Part shown: positions 8,498-16,208 of the stretch, piece after piece
How the letters are laid out: each line of letters opens with the position of its first letter
Position numbering within the stretch: the stretch's first letter is position 1
Assembly (NCBI GenBank): GCA_005793215.1
Contig: SXPV01000034.1
Coordinates: 1 to 38,729, forward strand
Direction: 5' to 3'
Length of the DNA: 38,729 nt
DNA from: Actinomycetota bacterium
Lineage (GTDB): Bacteria; Actinomycetota; Acidimicrobiia; Acidimicrobiales; Ilumatobacteraceae
Made by a program: the position numbers and the translations under genes
Notes under the pieces: generated by a model
Seen by the model: only the letters and a program-made list of their open reading frames with translations
Told to the model about the DNA's origin: nothing
Database searches by the model: none

Positions 8498-8515
8498 TCT
8501 CCTATGCAGATAGTA
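8498..8515 (-). promoter_or_regulatory. Putative -10 box and ribosome site of the suf operon
   Basis: On the minus strand an AT-rich stretch, ATAATTGTTACTAT, contains a TACTAT hexamer (8515-8510) followed by AGGAGA (8503-8498) and the sufB ATG. No convincing -35 is visible, and the exact transcription start is a guess. Confidence 0.4.
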
Positions 8516-8611
8516 ACAATTATTTGGTCCCGCCCCACCGCTGAAGGCTGTGTCGCACGGCGCAGCCCAGCGATGCAGTCGGGGTGAACAGGCGTAGCGT
8601 CGTTGCGTCGT

Positions 8612-9709
8612 ATGGAGCGCTTCGGACTGGTCGGTCTTCCCAACGCGGGGAAGTCGTCGCTCTACAACGCTCTCACTGGATCCAACGCGCTTGCCGCCCC
8701 GTACCCGTTCGCCACGAAAGATCCCAACATCGGTGTGGCCAAGGTGCTCGACCCTCGCCTAGATGCCCTGGCGAAGATGTCGGAAAGCAAAAAAGTGGTG
8801 AATGCCACCATCGAAGTGGTCGACATCGGCGGCTTGGTGGAAGGTGCGAGCAAAGGTGAAGGCCTCGGCAACAAGTTCCTCGCAAACATTCGCGAGGTCG
8901 ATGCAATCGTGTTCGTGCTTCGCGCCTTCGTGGACGACGACATTCCCGGACCGAGCGACCCACTCGAACACTTACGCGTGGTGGAGCTCGAGTTGGCACT
9001 GGCCGACCTGGAAAGTGTGGAGACCAAACTCGGCAAGATGAAAAAGGCTGCGCGCATGGACAGTTCCATCGCCGACGAGGTCGAGGCGTTGGAGCGCGCA
9101 CAAGTGTTGCTTGCCGAAGGTCGACCGTTGTATCGCGCCGGAATCTCCGAAGCAGACCGCACGCTGTTGGCACCGCACTTTTTGCTGACGGCGCGTCGCG
9201 TGCTTGCAGTGGTGAACGTCGCCGAAGACGCACTCGACACGATTCCGGCCCATGTTGCCAAGGTTGCAGCCGAATTGGCTCCCCCAGGTTCGGCCAGCGA
9301 ACACGAGGTGGAGGTGCTGGGCATGAGCGTGCAGATCGAAGCCGAAGCAGCCCAACTGGTTGGACAAGATCGCATCGACATGCTCGAGGCACTCGGCCTG
9401 GGTGAAGGTGCTCTGCCCCGCTTGGTGCGCTCGGCGTACCACCTGCTTGGCTTGCGCACGTTCTTCACCACCGGCGACAAGGAGTCGCGAGCATGGACCT
9501 TCCACGCCGGCGCAAAGGCTCCGGAGTGCGCCGGAAAAATCCATACGGACTTGCAGCGCGGCTTCATTCGCGCCGATGTGATTCACTGCGATGAACTGTT
9601 GTCGATTGGTTCTTGGTCGAAAGCACGCGATGTGGGCAAACTTCGCGTGGAAGGCAAGGACTACGAAGTTGCCGACGGCGACGTGATGGAGATCCGTTTC
9701 AACGTATGA
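8612..9709 (+). CDS. ychF: Redox-regulated ATPase YchF (Obg-family P-loop protein)
   Basis: Ribosome-associated P-loop NTPase of the OBG/HflX class that prefers ATP. The ATG at 8612 (MERFGLVGLPNAGKSS) is preferred over the TTG at 8603, giving 365 aa, the usual YchF length. The G1 motif is GLPNAGKSS, G2 is near PYPFATKDPNIGVA, and G3 is DIGGLVEGASKGEGLGNKFL. The C-terminal TGS-like domain includes TFFTTGDKESRAWTFHAGAK and ends GDVMEIRFNV. It is divergent from sufB. The next three genes downstream run the same way. Confidence 0.96.
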   Translation: MERFGLVGLPNAGKSSLYNALTGSNALAAPYPFATKDPNIGVAKVLDPRLDALAKMSESKKVVNATIEVVDIGGLVEGASKGEGLGNKFLANIREVDAIVFVLRAFVDDDIPGPSDPLEHLRVVELELALADLESVETKLGKMKKAARMDSSIADEVEALERAQVLLAEGRPLYRAGISEADRTLLAPHFLLTARRVLAVVNVAEDALDTIPAHVAKVAAELAPPGSASEHEVEVLGMSVQIEAEAAQLVGQDRIDMLEALGLGEGALPRLVRSAYHLLGLRTFFTTGDKESRAWTFHAGAKAPECAGKIHTDLQRGFIRADVIHCDELLSIGSWSKARDVGKLRVEGKDYEVADGDVMEIRFNV

Positions 9710-9745
9710 CCTCGACCAAAATTGACTACCTTGGTGGGTGGACTC

Positions 9746-10510
9746 ATGTTTTCGATAGATGACAAAGTGGCAGTTCGAATAGGCAAAAACGTCACCATCA
9801 GTGTTGACAAGTTCTCGATCGGTGATGGGGTCCTCATCAAGGACAATGTCGTAATCGAAGGACCCGAGGTAGCAATCGGCGACTATACGGTGATTGGCGA
9901 AAACACCGAACTTGTAGCCAAGAGTCCCTGCCACATCGGTATGAGTTCTTGGATTGGTCGAGACTGCATTATCGACGCAACCGGTCGATTGATAATCGGC
10001 AATGGGGTGGCAGTGGCTGCAGGCTGCCAGTTGTGGACCCATATGAAATTTGGCGACACGCTGCAAGGTTGTAGATGGGAATGGCAACGAGAGTTGAACA
10101 TCGGCGACGACGTTTACTTCGGCGGCAAATGTTTGGTTGGGCCAGTCACCGCTCAGAACCAAAGCCTTGCCCTCATGGGCTCCGTCGTGACGCACGACAT
10201 GAGACAGAATCGCGTCTACGCAGGCGTCCCAGCAATTGACATCACTGACAAGGTCGGCACCCACTACGAAGAGGTACCAATTGAACAAAAGTTCCATCTG
10301 CTCCAAACCAAACTCCGAGAATTCTCCGATCATTTCGATCCCGGTAAGCAAATCGAGATTGTCAAAGAGTGGCCCGAGTCAATGGATAACGAAGTGACCT
10401 ACTTCAATGTTGCAACTCGGGAGTACACCAAACGACTCTCCGAAGTCGAGGTCAAATTCATGCTGCACCTCTTGATGCCGATCAAGTTCTTCCCAGTAGC
10501 GACATCATGA
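9746..10510 (+). CDS. Left-handed beta-helix (hexapeptide-repeat) transferase-like protein
   Basis: Hexapeptide repeats run from about residue 8 to 150 (VRIGKNVTI, FSIGDGVLI, VAIGDYTVI, CHIGMSSWI, LIIGNGVAV), as in LbH acyltransferases. A His in LWTHM could be the catalytic residue, as in this superfamily, and YAGVPAIDIT resembles the closing coil motif. A C-terminal non-repeat region of about 90 aa is not recognised. The ATG at 9746 is chosen (254 aa). The track's TTG at 9722 is possible but lacks a clear ribosome site, whereas GGTGGGTGG lies before the ATG. The gene overlaps the next by ATGA. Base composition is clearly lower in GC than the flanking housekeeping genes. The acceptor substrate is unknown, probably a sugar or surface-polysaccharide precursor. 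Confidence 0.75.
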   Translation: MFSIDDKVAVRIGKNVTISVDKFSIGDGVLIKDNVVIEGPEVAIGDYTVIGENTELVAKSPCHIGMSSWIGRDCIIDATGRLIIGNGVAVAAGCQLWTHMKFGDTLQGCRWEWQRELNIGDDVYFGGKCLVGPVTAQNQSLALMGSVVTHDMRQNRVYAGVPAIDITDKVGTHYEEVPIEQKFHLLQTKLREFSDHFDPGKQIEIVKEWPESMDNEVTYFNVATREYTKRLSEVEVKFMLHLLMPIKFFPVATS

Positions 10511-11796
10511 TCGGTGAAAAAATTCTCTCATTTGCAAGAGAGCTCTATCCAATCAATCGCAGTCTCACTGGCAGCGGTGTTCGTGAAACTCTGAGTCGAA
10601 TCAAACTTCATTTACCAGACCTTCGCTTACTCGAGGCGCCCTCAGGTATTGGCGCCTCGGACTGGACGATTCCCGACGAGTGGGAAATCTCCGAGGCCTA
10701 TATAGAGGACTCAGACGGACAGCGAATCATCGACTTCTCAAATCACAATCTTCACGTTGTCGGCTACTCAGCTCCCATTGATGTCACCCTCTCGCTGGAT
10801 GAACTACAGCAGCATCTTCACTCAATTCCAGAAAAACCCAACGCCATACCGTACGTAACTAGCTACTACGCAGACCGTTGGGGCTTTTGCATGACACATC
10901 GTCAGCGTGAGGGTTTAAGGGACGGAAACTACCGAGCGGTGATACGTTCGCGAAAATTCAAGGGCGTAATGAATTACGCCGAACTTGTGATTCCTGGAGC
11001 ATCGAGGGAAGAGGTGCTGCTTTCAACCTACGTCTGCCACCCATCCATGGCCAACAACGAGACGTCAGGGCCTGCAGTACTGACATTTCTGGGCCGATGG
11101 CTTCTTGAACAACCTCGCCGACTTACTTATCGAATCGTCTTTGCACCTGAAACTATTGGTGCAATTCATTACATCAGCCAGAACTTAAACCATCTCAAGC
11201 AACGAGTTGTTGCGGGGTTCAACATTTCATGTGTAGGAGACGACAGAAACTACTCCTTCGTGTCGTCACGAAAGGGCGCAACGCTCGCTGACCGAGTCGC
11301 CGAGCATGTCCTTTCACAACTTTCATCATCGTATGTGCGGCACTCATTTTTGGAAAGACAAAGCGACGAAAGGCAATATGGAAGTGTTCTCGTTGATCTT
11401 CCATTTGTGGCACTTAGTCGAACCAAATATGGCTGCTACGACGAGTACCACACATCCTTGGATGACTTCAGTGTTGTTACCGCGACAGGCCTTGCAGGAG
11501 GCTTCAACATGGTGGCTCAGTGCATCACGGCGCTGGAACTTAATAGGACATTGGTTGCAACCACGCTCTGCGAGCCCCAACTCGGAAAACGTGGTCTCTA
11601 TCCAACACTTGGAGGAGGGAAGGTCTCCTCTTCGGTAGAGGCGCTGTTGAACGTTCTGGAGTATTGCGATGGAAGTGAGGATCTGCTGGCAGTCGCCGAA
11701 AGATGCAAACTTTCAATCACGGAAGCTGCGCAAGCTGCAAGCCTGCTGGAGAGCCACGAACTGCTTCGTGAGATCGCCACGCCCCTCCGAAAATGA
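10507..11796 (+). CDS. COG4310-type aminopeptidase-like protein (DUF2172/DUF4910)
   Basis: A 429-aa protein resembling the COG4310 family, predicted zinc-dependent M28-like hydrolases often found in surface-polysaccharide gene clusters. The family N-terminus is LYPINRSLTGSGVRETL. Candidate metal-site motifs are STYVCHPSMANNETSGP (about 176-192) and YDEYHTSLDDF (about 312-322). The last roughly 80 residues (SVEALLNVLEYCDGSEDLL...) look like a small winged-helix domain. It is translationally coupled to the transferase upstream and to DUF192 downstream through ATGA overlaps. No signal peptide is seen, so it is probably cytoplasmic. The true substrate of this family is not established to my knowledge. 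GC is low (24/60 in the line starting at 10501). Confidence 0.8.
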   Translation: MIGEKILSFARELYPINRSLTGSGVRETLSRIKLHLPDLRLLEAPSGIGASDWTIPDEWEISEAYIEDSDGQRIIDFSNHNLHVVGYSAPIDVTLSLDELQQHLHSIPEKPNAIPYVTSYYADRWGFCMTHRQREGLRDGNYRAVIRSRKFKGVMNYAELVIPGASREEVLLSTYVCHPSMANNETSGPAVLTFLGRWLLEQPRRLTYRIVFAPETIGAIHYISQNLNHLKQRVVAGFNISCVGDDRNYSFVSSRKGATLADRVAEHVLSQLSSSYVRHSFLERQSDERQYGSVLVDLPFVALSRTKYGCYDEYHTSLDDFSVVTATGLAGGFNMVAQCITALELNRTLVATTLCEPQLGKRGLYPTLGGGKVSSSVEALLNVLEYCDGSEDLLAVAERCKLSITEAAQAASLLESHELLREIATPLRK

Positions 11797-12197
11797 CCTC
11801 GACCAATGCGTGGCTGGTTGCACAGGGCCGCGTGTTGGCAAGTGCCACGGTTGCCGATACCCGCGCACAGCGGCGACGCGGGATGCTCGGGCAACAAGAC
11901 CCCGAATTCGCCATGGTGTTGCCCGACTGCAGGTGGGTGCACACCATTGGGATGAGATGCGCACTTGACATTGCGTATCTCGATGACGAATCTCGGGTAA
12001 TGAAGGTGCAGCGATTGAGCCCCATGCGATTGCCGCTACCCGTCTTGGCCGCGTGCAGCGTGGTGGAGGCTCGCGCAGGGTCGTTCGAACGTTGGGGTGT
12101 GCGCGTCGGCGACATCGTGGAAGTGCGGCGCGTCAGCGACGCACCGGCAACCTCTCGGCGCGCCAGCGACGCACCGGCAGAAAGTCGTCGCGCATGA
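11793..12197 (+). CDS. DUF192 family protein
   Basis: A 134-aa protein of the DUF192 family, with RRRGMLGQ, FAMVLPDCRWVHTIGMRCALDIAYLD and MRLPLPVLAACSVVEARAGSFERWGVRVGD. The family has no firmly known role. Here it lacks the signal peptide seen in many members. The last 20 or so residues (VSDAPATSRRASDAPAESRRA) are a two-copy 10-aa repeat outside the domain. The start overlaps the COG4310 stop and the stop overlaps the rsmI start (both ATGA), so translation is coupled on both sides. Its composition fits the high-GC backbone better than the preceding pair. Confidence 0.88.
   Translation: MTSTNAWLVAQGRVLASATVADTRAQRRRGMLGQQDPEFAMVLPDCRWVHTIGMRCALDIAYLDDESRVMKVQRLSPMRLPLPVLAACSVVEARAGSFERWGVRVGDIVEVRRVSDAPATSRRASDAPAESRRA
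12128..12179 (+). repeat. Two-copy 30-bp-period direct repeat in the DUF192 tail
   Basis: GCGCGTCAGCGACGCACCGG at 12128 recurs as GCGCGCCAGCGACGCACCGG at 12158. There is one difference over 22 bases, with a period of 30 that keeps the reading frame and adds 10 residues. Confidence 0.85.
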
Positions 12198-13024
12198 GCG
12201 GCAAGCTCGTCCTCGTTGCCACGCCCATCGGCAATCTCGCCGACATCACGTCGCGCGCCATCGACGCCCTGCGCGAAGCCGATGTCATCTGCTGCGAAGA
12301 CACGCGACACTCCGGCAAGCTGCTGCAGCGCATTGGGGTGAGCGACAAGCCGCTCCTCGTCGTGAACGAACACACGGAGTACGACTCGCGTGACAAGATC
12401 GTGGAGCTCGTCGTCAGCGGCAAGACGGTTGCGCTCATCACCGACGCAGGTAGCCCAGGGGTGAGCGACCCGGGTGAACGAATCGTTCGTGCGGTCATCG
12501 ACGCTGGCGGTGTGGTTTCGGCCACGCCCGGGCCGTCGGCGGCAATCATGGCGGTGACCATCAGCGGTCTGCCCGCCGGGAGGTTCGTGTTCGAGGGATT
12601 TCTGCCGCGATCCGGAGTGGAGCGAAAGGAACGTCTCGAGGCCGTCGCCAGCGAGATGCGCACCACCGTGCTGTACGAAGCACCACACCGACTGCACAAG
12701 ACACTCACCGACTTGGAAACCATGTGTGGCCCGCATCGTGTAGTGGCAATTGCCGCCGAACTCACCAAGATTCACGAAGAGGTGTGGCGTGGTACGTTGC
12801 ACGACGCCGTGAAGCGATACGCCGATGGCGAACCACGCGGCGAATTCGTGCTCGTGTTGGCGGGTGCCACACCAGTAGCACCGCCGACGGACGACGAACT
12901 GATCAGCGCATTACGCGCAGAAATTGCCAGCGGTGTGTCACGCAAGGATGCAGCGTCGAAAGTGTCGGCGCGCTTCGGGGTGTCGAAGCGTCACGTGTAT
13001 GAGTTGACGCTGACGCTCGGCTAG
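12194..13024 (+). CDS. rsmI: 16S rRNA (cytidine1402-2'-O)-methyltransferase RsmI
   Basis: Tetrapyrrole-methylase-fold enzyme that 2'-O-methylates C1402 of 16S rRNA with SAM. The ATG at 12194 (MSGKLVLVATPIGNL) is chosen over the longer track ORF, giving 276 aa. Motifs: VATPIGNLADITSRAIDAL, CCEDTRHSGKLL, ITDAGSPGVSDPGERIV, and TPGPSAAIMAVTISGLP with FEGFLPR. The C-terminal helical domain ends SVSKRHVYELTL-like (FGVSKRHVYELTLTLG). It overlaps DUF192 by four bases. The next gene is convergent. Confidence 0.96.
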   Translation: MSGKLVLVATPIGNLADITSRAIDALREADVICCEDTRHSGKLLQRIGVSDKPLLVVNEHTEYDSRDKIVELVVSGKTVALITDAGSPGVSDPGERIVRAVIDAGGVVSATPGPSAAIMAVTISGLPAGRFVFEGFLPRSGVERKERLEAVASEMRTTVLYEAPHRLHKTLTDLETMCGPHRVVAIAAELTKIHEEVWRGTLHDAVKRYADGEPRGEFVLVLAGATPVAPPTDDELISALRAEIASGVSRKDAASKVSARFGVSKRHVYELTLTLG

Positions 13025-13077
13025 CGCAGCGGCCGGACCAACAGGTATCAGCGCAGCGGCTGGACCAGCGGGAATCA
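13024..13077. repeat. Tandem 27-bp repeat between rsmI and the thioesterase gene
   Basis: Two adjacent 27-bp units, GCGCAGCGGCCGGACCAACA... (13024-13050) and GCGCAGCGGCTGGACCAGCG... (13051-13077), match at 23 of 27 positions. A third partial start, GCGCGGCAG, follows. The repeat fills the whole gap between the convergent genes and supplies the stop codon of the thioesterase gene. Confidence 0.85.
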
Positions 13078-13869
13078 GCGCGGCAGCAACGCGAGTTGTC
13101 GCGATTGCGCCACCAACTCCCCCGACGCATTCCAGATGGAGCCGTCCTCTTCGAACATGCCGTTGTGCAATTCGCGCGTGGTGAACTCGGCACACACCGG
13201 TGCACCATCGGGGATTCCACGCAGGTAAAACGACAACTGCACGGTGGGAACCCAGCCCGGCGCCCCCGACAGATTGAACATTGCTGGTGGCAATGCGTCG
13301 CAAAACAGCGTGAGCGAAAGGGCATCCACTGGACGCTCGTCACGAAACGCACACCATCCACGAACGTGTGCCTCGCCCTTGGGCTTGCCCGTGGCAAAAC
13401 CCGTGTCGTCGGGATGCAGCCGAACGTCCACATTGTTCATGAGCCCGGGCAATCCCGCACTCGTCGAGCCGCGCGGGACCGCCTTGTCGAAACCGGGCAT
13501 CTCTGGCATTACCAAAGTCGTCTGTTCGACTGCACCGGTTACCAAAGCGTCGCCACAGGTTCCGAGTGCGGTCACGATCACGCGATCACCATGACGCATG
13601 GTGGCAAGTGCCGTGGTGAACGCCTTTCCGGTTTTCATCACGGTGGTGTCGATGGTGACGTCGGCGTCATTCACCGGGCCCAAGTAGTGACATGACAGTG
13701 CGACTGGCAGCGGCCGACCCGTTGCCTCGCGCAACGCAGATGCCACCAGCGCCAACAGATATCCCCCGTTTGCGTTGCCGCCGATATCCCAACCGTCGTG
13801 CACTCGGGCAGCAAAGACGCCACCACCAATCGCTCGAACCTGCGTGGCGGTATCAAACCGAAAAGTCAC
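13075..13869 (-). CDS. Acyl-CoA thioesterase-like protein (TesB-like double hot-dog)
   Basis: A 264-aa protein if the GTG at 13869 is used. The track start at 13917 would run into metG. Two hot-dog halves can be inferred: the first has HDGWDIGGNANGGYLLALV and PVALSCHYLGPV, the second has VQLSFYLRGIPDGAPVC and EEDGSIWNASGELVAQSRQLALL. The NxNGGY and D/EDGxxWxxxGxLVAxSRQ patterns are those of the thioesterase-like family (PF13622/TesB-type), which hydrolyses acyl-CoA esters. The specific acyl chain is unknown. It is divergent from metG with overlapping putative -10 boxes. Confidence 0.85.
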   Translation of the reverse strand: MTFRFDTATQVRAIGGGVFAARVHDGWDIGGNANGGYLLALVASALREATGRPLPVALSCHYLGPVNDADVTIDTTVMKTGKAFTTALATMRHGDRVIVTALGTCGDALVTGAVEQTTLVMPEMPGFDKAVPRGSTSAGLPGLMNNVDVRLHPDDTGFATGKPKGEAHVRGWCAFRDERPVDALSLTLFCDALPPAMFNLSGAPGWVPTVQLSFYLRGIPDGAPVCAEFTTRELHNGMFEEDGSIWNASGELVAQSRQLALLPR

Positions 13870-13895
13870 GGGGTTGAGCGTAGGTTGGAGTGGTG
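13867..13895. promoter_or_regulatory. Divergent, overlapping leaderless promoters (thioesterase and metG)
   Basis: The plus strand reads TAGGTT (13881-13886), 6 nt, then GTG at 13893. The minus strand reads TACGCT (13882-13877), 7 nt, then GTG at 13869. The hexamers overlap by two bases. Both fit the TANNNT-N6/7-start pattern seen elsewhere in the window. No -35 elements are evident. Confidence 0.45.
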
Positions 13896-15401
13896 CCAAA
13901 CTTCTCGGCGACGACACCGATTTACTACGTAACGGCCAAGCCGCACCTCGGGCACGCCTACACCACCATCGTGACCGATGCCGTCTGCCGATGGCATCGC
14001 CTGTGCGGGGATGATGTTCATCTCCTCACCGGCACCGACGAACATGGCCTGAAGGTGCAGCAGTACGCCGACGCAGCGGGAAAAACTCCGAGCCAATTCG
14101 TCGACGAAATCGCCCCGCTGTATGCCGACACTTGGAAGCGTCTGGATGTTCGCTACGACGACTTCATTCGCACCACCGAAGAACGTCACAAGCGTGGCGT
14201 CAACAAACTGTTACAAGCGTGCTTCGATGCAGGCGACATCGAGCTCGACGTGTACCGCGGCCACTACTGCGTGGCGTGCGAGGCCTACTACACGGACGAA
14301 GAGCTGGTCGGCGGTAACTGCCCCATTCACACCACCACCAAGGCAGTGTACGTGGAGGAAGAGAACTACTTCTTCCGTCTGTCGCGTTTCGAGCAACGTT
14401 TGCTCGACTGGTACGACCAACACCCGGATGCAATCGTGCCCGGATTCCGACGCAATGAAGTGATCGGGTTCATCAAGGGCGGACTCAACGACTTTTCCGT
14501 CAGCCGCAAGACCCTGAAGTGGGGCATTCCCCTGCCGTGGGACGCGAACCACGTCGCCTACGTATGGTTCGACGCGTTGGCCAACTACATCACCGCGCAC
14601 GGCTACGGCACCGACGACAAGCAATTCGCCGAGCATTGGCCGGTGGACTGGCACTTCATCGGCAAGGACATCATCCGGTTTCACTGCGTGTATTGGCCCG
14701 CAATGTTGATGTCCGCCGGCATCGATCTGCCGAAGGGTTGGGCGGTTGGCGGATTCCTCTTGGTTGGTGGCGAGAAGATGTCAAAGACCACCGGCAACGT
14801 GGTGAGCCCACTGGATTTGGTGGATGAATTTGGCGTGGATGGATTCCGCTACTACGTCTTGGCCGACACGGTGTACGGCAATGACGGCGACTTCACCTAC
14901 GAAGGACTCGTCGCGCGGTACAACTCCGATCTTGCCAACAACCTCGGCAACCTCGCTGCACGCGTGGCAACCGTGGTGGAAAAGAAGTGTGGCGCTCGTG
15001 GCCCTGCCCCACGCAAAGACTCGCCACTTGCCGCAATCGCAGCCAACGTCGTACGCGACACCGATGCTGCATGGCGCGGTGCACAGCCGAGTCGTGCACT
15101 TGAAGCAACGTGGAACCTCATCCGCGCCACCAACGCGCATCTCGAACAACACGAGCCGTGGAAGATGGAACCCGGTGATGCGGTCGACGATGTGATGGGC
15201 GATGCACTCGAAGCACTGCGCATCGTGGTGATTCTCGCCAATCCGGCATTGCCCACGACGACGCAGGAAATCTGGCGACGAATCGGTTTGCCGGGACGAA
15301 TCGAAGACTGTCGCATCGGCACCGACACTGCTTGGGGCGCATACCCTGGCGGGCTCACCGTAGAAAAAGGCGAACCGCTCTTCCCACGCAAGAAGGGCTG
15401 A
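13893..15401 (+). CDS. metG: Methionyl-tRNA synthetase
   Basis: Class I aminoacyl-tRNA synthetase charging tRNA-Met, 502 aa, the short form without a C-terminal tRNA-binding extension. The HIGH motif is HLGH in TAKPHLGHAYTTIVTD, and KMSKS appears as EKMSKTTGN. The Zn/CP region is YCVACEAYYT...NCPIH, the single-knuckle type. The substrate-pocket stretch VAYVWFDALANYI is intact, as is the anticodon-domain segment HLEQHEPWKM. The start is GTG 13893 or 13890. I prefer 13893 from the spacing of a putative leaderless -10. tatD follows after 5 bases. Confidence 0.97.
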   Translation: MPNFSATTPIYYVTAKPHLGHAYTTIVTDAVCRWHRLCGDDVHLLTGTDEHGLKVQQYADAAGKTPSQFVDEIAPLYADTWKRLDVRYDDFIRTTEERHKRGVNKLLQACFDAGDIELDVYRGHYCVACEAYYTDEELVGGNCPIHTTTKAVYVEEENYFFRLSRFEQRLLDWYDQHPDAIVPGFRRNEVIGFIKGGLNDFSVSRKTLKWGIPLPWDANHVAYVWFDALANYITAHGYGTDDKQFAEHWPVDWHFIGKDIIRFHCVYWPAMLMSAGIDLPKGWAVGGFLLVGGEKMSKTTGNVVSPLDLVDEFGVDGFRYYVLADTVYGNDGDFTYEGLVARYNSDLANNLGNLAARVATVVEKKCGARGPAPRKDSPLAAIAANVVRDTDAAWRGAQPSRALEATWNLIRATNAHLEQHEPWKMEPGDAVDDVMGDALEALRIVVILANPALPTTTQEIWRRIGLPGRIEDCRIGTDTAWGAYPGGLTVEKGEPLFPRKKG

Positions 15402-15406
15402 GCACC

Positions 15407-16195
15407 GTGCCGAACTGGATCGACACGCACTGCCACGTGTACGACGAGCGCACGCCCGGTGGCAGCGATGCGTCCATCGCCAATGCACACGCACATGACG
15501 TCGACAAAGTCATCGTGATCGGCACCGACGCCAACACCACCGCGCAGGCACTTGCACTTGCTCAGCGACACGAAAACGTATGGGCAACCGTTGGTTTGCA
15601 TCCACACGAGGCGAAGTTCGGTGTCGACACGATCACACCGTTCGTTGACGGGCTCAGCTCGGCCCAACTCGACGAAAAGAAGATCGTTGCAATCGGAGAA
15701 TGCGGGCTGGACTTCTACTACGACCATTCCGATCGCACCGCGCAGCGCGAGGCATTCGCCCAGCAGATTGCCCTCGCCAAGCAGCATGACCTCACGCTCG
15801 TGATCCACACTCGAAACGCATGGCCCGACACGTTCGATGTGCTCGACACCGAAGGAATGCCCGAGCGCGTGGTGTTCCATTGCTTCACGGGTGACGAAGC
15901 CGAGGCGCGGGAGTCGGTGAAGCGCGGTGCTTGGTTGTCGTTTTCGGGAATCGTCACCTTCAACAAGGCCGACGACATTCGTCGTGCTGCAAAGTTTTGT
16001 CCGAGCGACAAGTTGCTCACCGAAACCGATGCGCCATGGTTGGCTCCGGTCCCACATCGCGGCAAGGAAAACGAACCGGCTCACGTTCGACTGATCGGTG
16101 AGTGCTTGGCGAGCGTGCGCGAAGCATCGATCAGCGACATTGCGCGTATCACCGTGGAAAATGCCCATAAGGCGTTCCCGCGACTCTCTCGCTAG
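15407..16195 (+). CDS. tatD: TatD-family metal-dependent hydrolase (DNase)
   Basis: Amidohydrolase-fold metal nuclease, 262 aa from the GTG at 15407 (MPNWIDTHCHVYDE). The longer track ORF starts inside metG. Metal ligands are visible as DTHCH, GECGLDFYY (Glu), HTRNAW (His), FHCFTG (His) and ETDAPWLAP (Asp). The length fits TatD/YcfH proteins. It lies in the conserved metG-tatD-x-rsmA order of actinobacteria and Firmicutes. The physiological role (DNA repair or RNA/DNA trimming) differs between studied members. Confidence 0.95.
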   Translation: MPNWIDTHCHVYDERTPGGSDASIANAHAHDVDKVIVIGTDANTTAQALALAQRHENVWATVGLHPHEAKFGVDTITPFVDGLSSAQLDEKKIVAIGECGLDFYYDHSDRTAQREAFAQQIALAKQHDLTLVIHTRNAWPDTFDVLDTEGMPERVVFHCFTGDEAEARESVKRGAWLSFSGIVTFNKADDIRRAAKFCPSDKLLTETDAPWLAPVPHRGKENEPAHVRLIGECLASVREASISDIARITVENAHKAFPRLSR

Positions 16196-16208
16196 CGTTT
16201 TATTCCCC

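Noticed and set aside
8972-10351. 459-aa minus-strand ORF across ychF and the transferase gene
   Set aside because: It spans two supported plus-strand genes and has no recognisable motif or ribosome site.
12128-13077. CRISPR array from the short repeats near rsmI
   Set aside because: Only two copies each, no unique spacers of regular length, and no cas genes.
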